Below are positions 25,265 through 36,944 of a DNA stretch of 64,000 nt, in pieces (positions within the stretch are counted from its first letter, which is position 1; every line of letters begins with the position of its first letter). The notes under the pieces were generated by a model. It was not told where the DNA came from, did not search any database, and saw only the letters and a program-made list of their open reading frames with translations. The translations under genes were made by a program, and so were the position numbers. The DNA is from Pseudoscleropodium purum (lineage: Eukaryota > Streptophyta > Bryopsida > Hypnales > Brachytheciaceae): the NCBI GenBank assembly GCA_963969395.1, contig OZ017801.1, positions 9,925,611 to 9,989,610 on the forward strand. The letters are read 5' to 3'.

Positions 25265-25884
25265 AGTTATTGAGGTTTTAGTTGTTGTTTCTTAATTGTT
25301 ACTAATATGTTGTTGCTTCTTACATCTTAGTTGTTGTTAGTTTGTTGCTATTTCATAATTGTTGCTAATTTGTTGTTATTATTTTGTTGTTGTTTTATAG
25401 TTTTTGCTTTGTAGTTGTTGCTAATTTGTTGATGTTAGTGAGTTGTTGCTTTATAGTTGTTGCTAAGTAATTTGTTGTTGTTTCTTAGTTGATGTTAGTT
25501 TGTTGTTGTTAGTTAGTCGTTGCTTCTTTGTTGTTGTTTCTTAGTTTTTTATTTTTAGTTGTTGTTGGTTTGTTGTTGCTTCAAAGTTGTTGCTAGTTTG
25601 TTATTGTTTTTTAGTTGCTGTTTCTTAATTATTGCTTCAAAATTTTTACTTCAAGGTTGTTGTTTTAAGATTGTTGCTTCAAGTTGAATCTTAACTCTTG
25701 CTTCATTGTTGTCTTTTAGACATTATTTTCTATTGTTTGTTATTTCTTGCCTCTTATTATCTTTTATTGAATCTTAACTTCTCTTATTCTTACTTCTTAT
25801 TGGTTTTTAGTTTTAGTTTTTATTGCCTCTTATTATATCTTAGCTTGTACTTCTTACTATCTTTTAGTACTAACTTGAACAAAA

Positions 25885-26360
25885 AAATGACTCACTATAG
25901 TCATATGCTACATCAACCAAAATATGACTTACTACAATCATATTCTATATCAACCAAAATATGACTTACTACAATCATATTCTATATCACACAAAATATG
26001 ACTCCTCGCAGTCATATTTCATATCACTTAAAATATGACTCACCACAATCATATTCCATATCATTTAAAATATGACTCAAAATAAGATTCACCGCAATCA
26101 TATTCCAAATCACTTAAAATATGACTCACTACGGTCATATTCCATATTATTTAAAATATGATTCATTGCAATCATATTCCACATCAACCAAAATATGACT
26201 CACCACAATCATATTCTATATCACTTAAAATATGACTCATCGCAATCATATTCTAAATTACTTAAAATATAACTCACTAGTCATATTCCATATTACTCAA
26301 AATATGACTCATTGTAGTCATATTTCACATCAACCAAATTATGATTGTGGTGAGTCATAT
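25885..26360. repeat. array of ~40-bp TATGACT hairpin units
   Basis: About eleven units alternate AAAATATGACTCAC with AATCATATTCCATATCA-like sequence, giving an imperfect inverted pair in each unit. Same family as 21380-21930; likely subterminal protein-binding sites of the CACTA element. Confidence 0.7.
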
Positions 26361-26641
26361 TCTACATAGGATTTTTTTATTTTGCCCATGTAGCTTATGA
26401 AAAAGTCAAGCCTCCAAGATAGTCAACATATACGCCATGTTGGCAAAATACATCTAAAAATGGTTTATTATACTCTCAAATCCATATGACTGCAAATATG
26501 ACTTACCAATCATATGACTGAAAGTGAATGACTCAACACAAGTCATCTATAGTGATTTTTGCTTGAGTCACATTTCTTGATTTTGTCACTCACTGAAGTC
26601 ATATTTTGTAGTCATAAAACAATCATTTTCTTATAGTGTTC

Positions 26642-28658
26642 TTTCAACATTGTCTACCAACTTTTTTGGAACAACCTACTAGAAAATTTTCGCCTACAAT
26701 GAGTTCTTATGTACAATTAATGGACAACCAATTGGATTTTTATATTGCCAAAATTCTAAAAGACAAATAATAAATGATTAATTCCAAAGTTGAAGAATTT
26801 TTTATTCTTTATATACTTAGATTCTCTATTGTTTAGAAGAAAGGTCCTAGACAACACTTCTCAAGAAAGTAATAGATGTATGAGTAATGTATAAGGAATA
26901 AAAAAATATTCAAACATTTATTGTTTATGCATTACAAGATTCCAGTGTGCATGAAATGACATTAAAACTATATTTTTCAATGAAGTATAGATTTGCTATG
27001 ATTATTTGATGTATGGTATCCTAATTCAATGACTTACTTGGTCACTTTCAAAAATTAGAAAAAAAAAAATATTCATAATGATCATCTCATTCATCTATTG
27101 TGGTCATAATATTTATTCAAAAGCAATTGATAATGTCAAGACCCTATTGTGACCATTTTTTGGTAAAATTTTGTAAAATAATAGATTTTGAGAAGGTTAA
27201 ATATACACTAATTTTGCTCTATTAGCATTGTTTGAAACTTTGATTCATGCCTCCAACAATCACACCTTGTTGTAACCCAAATTCTCATGTATTCAAGACT
27301 AACAATTTTACACCAAATACATGACCAAAAAAGGAACTTTATAATATATAACTACTAGAAAAAACATGTTGATGATAATTGAATTCACGTCTCTGAATTA
27401 AGCATGTAAAAAAAATAGATAGAATCATCTATAAATGTTTGTTCATCCATAAATTGAACTAATACTAATAACTTTCATCCAAACATTAGAGAATCTAATA
27501 TCTCTTTGAGAAGAACTTGACAAAATCATCCAACATTTTATCCATTTTTTGTGTTAACTCCTACATGACTAAATGACCATTGAGTGTATACAACTGATTT
27601 GGGTAGGTATATATAAACTGATTTTTTAATTTATGTTCTTCAAATTTTGATATAAAGTGCGGACGTGTACCCCATTAGTGGAAATATAATTTTTTTTCCA
27701 ATTGAGTGCTTGGATTTAAAGTTATGTTGCTCTAAACTTTTGAAGCACCTCTGAGGGCAACTCAAGCCAATGGTGCTAGCATGTGAGCATGGAAATGTGA
27801 GTATACGAACCTTGAATATATATATTACAACCATTAAAGGTGCTTATAATACAAACACCTATAATATATATATCTATAACATAACTATGTATTCTATAAT
27901 CATCGAAGGTTTCTATAATATAGACACTTATAATATAGGTGTATAGTTTTCTAGGCTCATGTGCTCATAATCCTAAGCTCACATAATAGCAATTCTTGTA
28001 CAAGATACAAATATAATAAAAACATGTATAGAGTAAAAATTTTACTTTAGGAAGAGTTAAAGTGTGCTAGTCCTACAAGCAAGATCAGGAAAAAAGCTTA
28101 ATCTATTAACTTCAAACGTAATAATCTTTTAATTTGTGTGGTCAAAGTTTTTGAAATTTTTTCTTTGCATTCTTAGAATATTCTAGTATAAATTTTTATG
28201 GTTAAATTCGGAAAAAAACTTTAAAAAAAGAATCTCATGAATTGTCTATAAAAGTGGCATTTTCTTTCCACAATTTGTACCTCAAATGTGCCTCAGTCTT
28301 TTAGAAATTTCTCCCTCAAGGATTTAAAGGATACAATATAGATTAACAAGTTGAAGTATTTGATGCATTTTCCAATGCTCAAAATTTTGATGCAAGAAGT
28401 ATTTTAAAAATTTATTAATAAAATGTAGCCTAATAAAAAAAAAGAGCAAACATAATTTGTTTACAATGAAAGGAATAGTAGGGATGGAGACAAATATTTT
28501 CTTGGACACTTCTAGTCTTTATTTTGCTAAAATAAATTGGATTTGAGGAAAAATTCAAATTTGTATTTTTATTAATTTAAAAAATACAAAGTTTAGTCTA
28601 GTATGATTAAGAATACAATAATAATTAGAATGATTCCAAATTTATTTAAGATATTACA

Positions 28659-28727
<69 letters not shown>

Positions 28728-30370
28728 TATTTTGTGTGTGTGTATGAGCCAATTTGGAGTTAGTTTGAATTTTTACTGCATATGTTTGAGAATGTATACT
28801 AATTTGAGAGAGTTTTACATTTCTCATTTTTTAAAATTAAAAAATACTACATTTGCCTTAAAACACTTATAAAAAACAACCAAGGGTTATAAAGTAATTA
28901 TTTCTCTTCATATAATTTTCCTTCTCCAAAAGCTGCGTTTTTTTCCTATAAAGTTGATCACCCAAAACTGTTATAATTTAAAAATCTGATAGTCAATATT
29001 TTCCATAATTAATTCCATATATACCAAACAAAATATTCTTTATTTTTGTATGATTGAAATTAAAATTTTCAAGCACATCCATGTGCAAAAAATATCAAAG
29101 TAGGACGATTTATTGAAAACCTCCATAATAAAAAAGATGTTGGGCCTTGAGGGGTTAAGGTAGCTGATGCCAAAATGAACAAACAAAATTTGGGCATACT
29201 ATAAGTTTGCCCCCTAAAATTTGACTGATTTCAACAACTATTTTCAGAACTTAAACTTTTTTTTTTATGAATCTGCTGCCATTTGTGCTATGCCTGTACT
29301 ATCCAATCAACCTCATGTGGTGTACTGGTGTGGTGTTGCAGACTGAGGTCAGCAATTTGACCAATAATTGGGTACCTCACATTACCTTATCTCATTGTTT
29401 TGTGCATTTCAGTAAGTAAATTTGAAACTGAAAGATGTGCAATGGAATGTGTCCATTTGTTAAAAAAAAGAAAAAAAAAAGAAAAAAGGAAATAGGAACC
29501 ACCACCCCCCCCCCCAAAAAAAAAAACCCAGAAAGATGTGCATTCCCTGTGGTCCAAGTCAGGTCCCTCACTCCCCCAGAATTTGTCAATGGCCAAAGAT
29601 TAATTTAACTTAAGCTTATTCACAATTGAAACCTAAAAAAATCTTTGAATGATAGGAATTGGGGGCATTTCACCTGGCTCCACCCAAATCCAAACACCAG
29701 TAAGCTTAAGCTTAGATGGGTTTACTACAACTCACGGCAGCACAGTACAACTGAAGATTTTCAAAATTATTCTTGACTTTGATTATGACAACCAAATGAA
29801 AATGATCCATGCATATCATAATATAGAGGTCAGCCCTAAAGGAAAGGAACTCATGAATCCAAGTTTCTTAAAAAAAAAATGATGTTTGACTTTATTACCT
29901 ACTTGATAGTGGAAGTGGGCATATGAATATAAAATAGTATGATTGAGACCGCATACACATTAAAAACAAAAACAAAACAAAAACATGTTTGCATGTGGTC
30001 ATGTGTACTTTGGTTTATCATGGGTCTTCAACACATACTTTAATTTTTATTTTATTCAAGCTAAGGTAACTTTGTCTATGACAACCCAAATGGGAGCAAG
30101 CCCATCGTAGGCGAAATTGTACTTATGGTGTACATTCCACTTCTTAAAATGTGCACCACTAGAAATTTTTTCTTGTGATGGATCGGTTGGCATTTGGACT
30201 ATCATAGGCTGGTTTACCTAACAAGCATCTCCACCAAGATATAAAATACTGGCATGGCAAGGGGTTTGTCAAAGTTGGGCTTCTTCATTCGTCGCACTAG
30301 TGAAGACTTCACAATTTTTTAATGATTAGCTTAGGTCTTTCTAAATTTTGTTGCCACATTGCTATAGAGG
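26642..30370. other. AT-rich intergenic DNA, no gene recognised
   Basis: Contains the microsatellite at 28662-28721, an A-rich/C-run stretch at about 29460-29527, and a dispersed repeat at about 27640-28010 that recurs at about 62700-62960 (shared AAACACCTATAATATA and CACATAATAGCAA phrases). A mixed-composition patch at 29640-29880 has a short frame that I do not trust as a gene. Confidence 0.4.
28662..28721. repeat. compound (CA)n(TA)n microsatellite
   Basis: About 29 bases of CA repeats directly followed by about 30 bases of TA repeats. Confidence 0.95.
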
Positions 30371-30634
30371 GCAGGATGTTAAATCCTTCATTCAAAGTGG
30401 GCCCAACAACCTAGATTTACCTTGGGAGAAAACATTGAATTTAAAAAAAATCCATCTAATTTTTTCTTGTAAATTTTGAATTCATATTTGCAATCAGAGA
30501 CACGAAATTAGCTAAAGGAGATCTAGAATATACCCTAGACATAATTCAAAATAGTATTTTTTACTTTTATCCGAGAAAAAATACCCAAAATTATCCTATT
30601 GGGCCCACTTCAAATGCAAGATTTAACATCTTGC
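30371..30634. mobile_element. 264-bp inverted-repeat (MITE-like) element
   Basis: The left end reads GCAGGATGTTAAATCCTTCA and continues to GTGGGCCCAA. The right end, in reverse complement, reads GCAAGATGTTAAATCTTGCA and continues to GTGGGCCCAA, giving an imperfect inverted repeat of about 35 bases. I could not find a clear target duplication, so the superfamily is undetermined. There is no coding capacity. Confidence 0.6.
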
Positions 30635-33210
30635 ATTAAGAAGTAAAGCATTGACTGGTGCAAGGACATGTCGAGAGCATTAAATCAAGCCAATTCTATT
30701 GTCTACTCGTGGAGATGTTCTAAACTATTTGCACCCAATTAAGTGTTCAACCCAAGTAGGCATGAATGTAAACCATGCACTTAATATTGAATATAAATCT
30801 ACCAATTTCAAGGTTCTCTTACAATTTTATACAAAATAAAATAGAGATCTTGGGCTTTTTTAAAACATTTGTTCTAAAATGAATGCATCATATTAATTCA
30901 AGCCTACATAGTCTCAAAGATCTAATTGGATACACCTATCTTCTATCCTAAAGGAATCAGAGTCCTTACTCTATGCATTCAAAAAATCAAACATATTTGT
31001 AATGTACACATTTTCAAAATATGTTATGTTAAGCATGGTGTCTATTAAAAAATTCAGTCAAAGTGAGGCTATAATTTTGAATTATACTAGTTTGCAAAAT
31101 GTTTTGCGCACTTACAAAAATTGCCATAACTAATTGAGGAATTAGATTTCTTTAAAACAAACTTTAGACATGTTGAAGTACAAATAAAAAACTTTTACAA
31201 AGTGATTTTTTAATTTTTTTTCAATTTAACTCAAATTTATTGGTGATAAAGAATTTTTTTAACACAATTTCAAATTTTTCAAGATTCTTAACTAAGTGGT
31301 ATAGGAATTCTTTATTGAATTCTTTAGTAAAAATTCATGAATTTTTCAACTTTATTGAAAGAAATATCATGCCAAATAATTATATTTCTTATAATATATT
31401 CAAAAGATTTTTAGAAATTTTTAGAAATTTTTTTAAATGTTAAATTTTTATGTATAATTGTATATTATTTTTCAAGGTTTTCTTCAAGATTTTTTTGGAG
31501 TGAAATAAAACAACAACTAGTTGGGGTCATATTTCAATCAGTAATAATTCATTCAAAAAAAATTTTAATTCGTAAACCTTTTACCATAAAATTCCAAAAA
31601 GAATTCTCATTTTGTATACTAAAGAATCTTGAAAATTATATACTTGTGTTAAAAAGCTTTTTTTTCACCTATAAATGTGAGTTAAGTTTTGAAAATGTCT
31701 AAATTTTATTTAAACTTTCTGAAAAAGCATTTTATAAAAGCATTTTCCTTATACCTCAACATGTCCAAACTTTGTTGAAAAAATCTAATTTTTCAATTAG
31801 TTATGGCAATTTTTGAATTGAATGAAAGGTTATATGAGACATTATAAGTGAAATATAAAGTTTGACAATTTTATTCTAATGAATACAAATTTTTCCAATT
31901 TTGTAGTCTAAACTTGCTAAATTGTAAATGTAAATTATGTAATGCAATTTGGTAAACATAATTGAATGAAGATTTCTAAATAGAAGTTGTAAATTTTGAC
32001 TCATTGATTGTATTCACACAATAGGATCTACTATCTAACTATCATGCTAATCAATGTTTATCACTAAAATTTTGAGCCCAAAATTAAAAAATTAATTTAC
32101 AATCAATAATGGATAAAATAATTTTTACTTTTTACAAAAGTATTTTTTCTTTATTTTTGGTTCCTATAGTTAAGTTCTAATTATAATGATTTTCTTTATT
32201 TTATTTTATTGAATTCTTCAAGTTATTTTTAAAGAGATATTTTTTAGAACGGCAAATGTTATGTTTGAAGGTAACTACACTTGAATGTACACTTTAAAGT
32301 AAAGAATATTTACAAATAGTGGTTTGGAAGATCTCTGCACTACGTATATTATCCCTCAAAGGACGTTGAGGATTCAAAGTATCTAATGGATGACTTCATT
32401 GTTAGCTATAAAAACAAAAAATGCACCTATTGGTTTAATAATTAGAGTACCTTGGTTAAGCAAACATTTTGGTGGCTATCTTCGTCAAGTGTTAACCTTA
32501 GAAACGCATGGCCCCGTTACCAAAGTAATCAATTAAAAGTTATTAACATCTAAGTAGGTTCATTTTTGGTTTCAACAATTTCCTTAACCTTGTAAGGACA
32601 AGTTGGTCACTATAGAAATCATCCTTTTGGGCACAAAGTGAATCATCTACTAAAATAAAAACAAAAACACTCATTGGAGGTATAACTATTATGTAGCAAC
32701 TTTCATTTTTGCACAAAATTCCAAAGATAAACACGTACACTATCTTATATGAAATAATTTTTTATCATCCATTGGACACTTCGTCTCTGCCACAACATCA
32801 AAGGATTAAAAGTCAATCACCACACAATTTTAGTTCATAAGAGCATTTCAAAGTAAAACAACCAACACAAGAATCTATAGTCATTTAGATGGATATTAAA
32901 AACAAAAGCATTGCAATCAAAGGTTTGATCTTGAAGCCAAATCTCAACAAAAGAAATGTAGGGTTTGCAATTACAATGTCATTCAAATTTCATATACACT
33001 GTAGTGAGCACTCCAAAATGCACCACTAATCTTAAACCGCCATCTTCATTTTGTAGACATCTCCAAAATCAATTTTGTACCTATGTGGAAGAAACACTTT
33101 TAGAACCAACTTTGTTTCTTAATAACTTTTGCATACAATATCCAAATGTCGCATTCTTTGGTGCGTTGGAACCTCCTTTCACTTGCCATTTTGAATATAT
33201 AAACATTTAT
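30635..33210. other. AT-rich intergenic DNA, no gene recognised
   Basis: No supported gene. A segment at about 33005-33205 recurs at about 44995-45195 (shared AAACCGCCATC, AATAACTTTTGCATA-like and TTCTTTGGTGC phrases), so it belongs to a dispersed repeat. The rest is low-complexity. Confidence 0.4.
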
Positions 33211-34876
33211 TAGTGGAGGTGCATTTGGGGGGTACCTACCTTGCTGCATGTTTGCCAGCCAGGCAGTTGCAAAATTTAATGACTGCTGACCAACACGCCG
33301 GAGTTTTCAAGGTACTCCGTATAACTTCACCAGAAAGTCTGAATGGGGAAATCTCAGTCCAAGAAACTTCAAGGCAGTACAACATTTGTAAAAGAATACA
33401 GACACTAGACAAGCTTCAGCAGTGAATGTAAAACGCTAAATTCTTTAAAAATTGTTTCCGTCTTACGCTGCATCAAATAGGACAATCGAAGTCCCCACAC
33501 TTATTAATCAGACATCTGATTCTAATGACCTCTCCGAAGAAATTCTTAAGAGAGATGGTGAGAGAGATAGCACAGGTGAACATCAGTCACTAGAATGGCA
33601 AAGGAACTAGTTCGAGAGACGAAACTCACACCTGGAGTGCTCCTTTCGGAGATCAAACTTGAAACGAGAATCTGAAACATCGATACGACTGGTCGGGAGG
33701 CTTAGGAAGGGGAAGAGTTCAACATAATGAAACCGAAGAATTTCATATCATTGACTCACAGAAATCTTGTCTCACAGAGATCAAAGTGCGATGAAATGGA
33801 AAGAACTCGAAAAACACGAAAGGACGAAGAGAGCTGTGCAACAGAACATTTCTTCTAGTTATCAGAAGTTATAAGACATCCATAACGATACCCGAATCTG
33901 CTTCAACTGCAATTGATTGGGATTGACTCATTGAAGAAATTTGAAAACCCTTCACTGAGCAAGTTGGGACACCGTAAGGTGTAAAAGTAAAAATTAAAAC
34001 CAAATCCGCCCCAATTGGAATTGGCTTGGACATGCAGATTCAAAAAATGAACAATCTATCCTTCAATCCTCCCATGACAAAGCAAGTTCAGACAACTCAA
34101 ACAAGAAAAATCAAGGAGGATAGAGATATATGGAACCTCCAAGGTGAGTCGACCTACAACACCCTTGATATCTCCGATTGAAGCCGTTGATAGTGACTCC
34201 AACAACTCCAGAACGTAGCTCTCTCGGGGATGGCGACATAGCTCTGGGTACCAAAAGTTTGTTTTTCCAGGTTGTTATTTTACATTCTAACAAAACTCCA
34301 AATCAAGAGATGAGTCAGGACATTTCGAGGATAATACAAAATGCATGGTTCTGAACTGCACTGATAATTGCACCCCACAGTTTGAAAATCAACAACACGT
34401 CTCTTTTGCTCTGAAGAAACATGACATTCTACATATAAATATAATTGTACATGTTCCAAGCGATAACATTGAACAAGTCTTAATGCTACACGAAGCACTA
34501 GCTCTCCATATAATAAAGCTAAGGTCACTTCACTCAAATCCAAAGTCACTCTATATGATGCAGATTCTTCACCAAGTAACTATTTCCTTGCAATAAAAAA
34601 ATGATAGAAATTCGCGCAAGAAATTCCTGTAGGAGGTGGAATCTGTTCTATAGTCAAATTGAGATTCTTTTTTCTTTTCACCAAACTTTTTAAGTGTAGA
34701 AGAAAACGAATGCAGAGTGTTGTGTGTTCATCACTCTCCTTTGATACGCAGCTACCAATCGATGTAGAAACTGAGAAATTGGTCATCAAGAAAAATCGGA
34801 CAAGGTCAAAGATCTGCAATGACTTTCTAACAACACCATCACCACCACCATAAACGAGGGAAATTTGTATACATCT
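33211..34876 (-). other. non-repetitive flank of the candidate gene (possible 3' region)
   Basis: Base composition here is more balanced than in the surrounding repeats. No coding exon is certain. One minus-strand frame at 34580-34819, preceded by open sequence to about 34860, reads as plausible protein but has no supporting splice signals. It could be the 3' untranslated region of the minus-strand gene or a separate short gene. Confidence 0.25.
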
Positions 34877-34984
34877 TCATCCCTTCAGCGATCTTGTCTT
34901 CCCAAGACACCAACGCATTTGATGAAAGTCATTGAATACAATAGGATCTTGCATTTGGAGGCCCTCCTTTGCTTGTGCCATGAC
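34877..34984 (-). other. possible terminal exon of a minus-strand transcript
   Basis: Preceded by an acceptor-like ATGTTTGTTTAG; the reading VMAQAKEGLQMQDPIVFNDF continues to a TGA at 34879-34877. It is phase-compatible with the possible exon at 35424-35515, which ends at GAG before GTATGT. The pair is not joined in frame to the exons upstream, so it could be an alternative 3' end or noncoding. Confidence 0.25.
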
Positions 34985-35423
34985 CTAAACAAACATGATC
35001 CCAAGTTCAAAATTCATAAGGACATATGATCTCAATAGGTCAAGTACATCTCCTAAGAACTGCTAAATAGTCGAGTACATCTCCTAAGATGCTCCAAAAA
35101 TAGTAACACTAGTGGAATAATGAAACTCAACACCAATAAAGTTACTTAGATTAGGTAAGTGCATCCAATTTCAGCCCTTACACGAAAGCAATTCTATAGA
35201 TTATTGCCTAATTTGTGCATGATTTGAACACAAGAACTTGGTTTCAATGTGGAAACACTTTGAAAGTTCATAGATAACTCATTGTCTCATTCAATGTCCA
35301 AAATGTACATGATAACTTGCCTTTGAAAACCTTACAGTGGCCAACAAGTCCAATAAAAATCGAGTCATGCTATTCATTAGAACAACCACAAATGCTTATC
35401 TAGTCACTTTTAGGTGTACATAC

Positions 35424-35515
35424 CTCATCAATCCAACCAAAGCCAAAATCCAGTAATCCACACAATCCTGTCTTTAGTTTGCATGACAAAGTCCAATGGT
35501 ATACCTTCCCTTGCT
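35424..35515 (-). other. possible exon with good splice signals
   Basis: Flanked by a pyrimidine-rich acceptor (TTTCTTTATCTGTAG) and a donor GAG/GTATGT. One frame reads QGKVYHWTLSCKLKTGLCGL and stays open to the donor. Another strong donor (AAG/GTATGA) lies just upstream near 35597. The upstream exon that would feed this frame contains stops, so the structure is unresolved. Confidence 0.25.
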
Positions 35516-35901
35516 CTACAGATAAAGAAACAAATTAAGTACTGAACTGGAACAAAAGGAAACACACTAATGCATTCAATGTAAAAATGGATCATACCTT
35601 GAGTTGTGGCTTTCAAGGTTCCTCAGAACTACATTTCGCCAAGGTCAGCAAGCCGTTCGCACCCCTCAATTTCGATTCCATCGTTGCATGCAACGAGTCT
35701 GGACCCGCAAAGTCCAATATCAAACCCAGCAACAAAAAACCGTGAAGATGAAGCTTCCCCTGAAGGACGATCCTCCTGCGTGTCCATTGGACTGACTGAG
35801 GGAACGCGCCAACACCCTGGTATAAACTGATTCCCACGCTCCAAATCGGTAAACAGTTTCTGTGGCTTCTACAAACCATCAAAGCATAGTGAAGGTCAAG
35901 G

Positions 35902-36036
35902 TTAACCTGCAGAATGAAAAGTTGCAATCGCTGGTAGGTTTTCAAGATCACTGCTCTTCTGACTAGGAGCGCACACCAACAGACAACTGGGGACCCCTAC
36001 TAAGCGTTTCACTTCGACATTCACTTCAGAGTGAAC
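35902..36036 (-). CDS. exon 3 (terminal) of a candidate unrecognised gene
   Basis: Begins after AAAATCAG in the frame set by the phase-0 end of exon 2 and runs 44 codons (starting VHSEVNVEVKRLVGVPS) to TAA at 35904-35902. If used, the whole model encodes 204 residues. The acceptor lacks a strong pyrimidine tract directly before it, though one lies about 20 bases upstream. Alternative donors inside this exon could instead link it to the open frame at 35629-35868, which also reads as credible protein (SSSRFFVAGFDIGLCGS). Confidence 0.3.
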   Translation of the reverse strand, partial: VHSEVNVEVKRLVGVPSCLLVCAPSQKSSDLENLPAIATFHSAG

Positions 36037-36320
36037 CTGATTTTGTGCAGCTACTGGCGAACAAAAGAGACGCATGTTACACTGAGTAATTCGCATTATT
36101 ACAGTACACAACATTCTCAAGCAACATTTCAAGGCCTCTTCAACCCCAAGAATATAAGCTCAGAATATTCTCTTAACTCATCACCAAGCAAAGGTGTACT
36201 TGAGCCATTTGCTCCTGATCGTTCTATTTGTTAGAGACTTGAAATTTGAAAATTCCAGGAATAAAGGAAGAATCTAGAGGAACATAGGAAAGGACTTCGC
36301 AACGCTAGTCAAAGATGTTA

Positions 36321-36396
36321 CTCCCTCTATTTCTAAATAATACCGGTGTTTCCTTCGTACAAAGGAAACACCGATATTATTTAGAAACAAAGGGAA
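36321..36396. mobile_element. 76-bp Stowaway-like MITE in intron 2
   Basis: A near-perfect palindrome: the left arm begins CTCCCTCTATTTCTAAATAA and the right arm, in reverse complement, TTCCCTTTGTTTCTAAATAA, both continuing to CGGTGTTTCCTT. It is flanked by TA (36319-36320 and 36397-36398). CTCCCT termini with TA duplication are typical of Stowaway (Tc1/mariner) MITEs. It lies between exons 2 and 3 of the candidate gene. Confidence 0.8.
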
Positions 36397-36676
36397 TACT
36401 TGTTTTGGGGTCCCGCAAAAACAGGGACCCCCACGACCCCATCGACGAGGCGTCAAGCATCCATTGAAGGACTCTTCTCAAGGTGAGAGGCCAAATCAAT
36501 CAATTCTTTTTACGAATCCTGGCAGCAGATATTCCATCCTTTTGTAAAGACATTTCCAGATTGTAGAATGTTATGAAGCTAATCATCTATATCGAATCAC
36601 TTGACAGTACATAAAGTGCAGGGACAAAGAGAATTACAGGTGGAGAATTACAAGGATTGAAGGTGCGGCATCTTAC

Positions 36677-36944
36677 CAACTTCAGGTAATCCTGAACGCT
36701 GAGATGTTTGTAATTGACCTCTCGATCCTCCAGTTCGGATTTTCGTTTGACCCCATGGGACTTGCGAGGGGTTCCAGACAATTCTGGCCTGCCACCGGGA
36801 ATGTCTGAATCGGAGTCGGATCGACCAAAGGTTCCGGCAGTTCCGTCAGAGTCTGCCAGCGACAGACGAGCGAGCCCGTCCGTGAGTACCGTGTCAGCTT
36901 CATGGTGCCCACTCTCGTGCTGCTTGCTGGAGCTCGCCAAACAC
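36677..36944 (-). CDS. exon 2 of a candidate unrecognised gene
   Basis: It starts after the acceptor GTGCATTGCAG and ends at TTG before GTAAGA. Joined to exon 1 (phase 2) it keeps one open frame: CLASSSKQHESGHHEADT, a Ser/Asp-rich stretch (SLADSDGTAGTFGRSDSDSD), then a basic/acidic segment with KRKSELEDREVNYKHLSVQD. The region looks disordered and possibly phosphorylated. I recognise no domain. Exons 1 and 2 together give exactly 160 codons. The opposite strand is also open over part of this exon, so strand assignment rests on the splice signals. Confidence 0.42.

Larger units (their letters stand above)
24416..26638. mobile_element. shorter CACTA relative with damaged left end
   Basis: The right end in reverse complement reads CACTATAAGAAAATGATTG and is followed by TTC. 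On the left, TTC (24413-24415) is followed by GAAGCAATGATT, which aligns with the terminus after its first bases, so the CACTA tip itself appears lost or mutated. From about 24430 the sequence parallels the 5.2-kb element near 16975, including GACTAC-AAAAATATG and TGTACTTCATGGGTGTATAG. The right side has the same TATGACT/AGTCATA array. No transposase is visible. Confidence 0.68.

Noticed and set aside
21380..26360. TATGACT arrays considered as a CRISPR-like array
   Set aside because: Units are degenerate, have no constant repeat with unique spacers, lie inside CACTA elements, and the genome is a plant's.
35606..35951. Several overlapping frames on both strands around 35.6-35.95 kb
   Set aside because: At least one may be a real exon, but three frames are open and the splice joins conflict, so I did not call a coding exon here.
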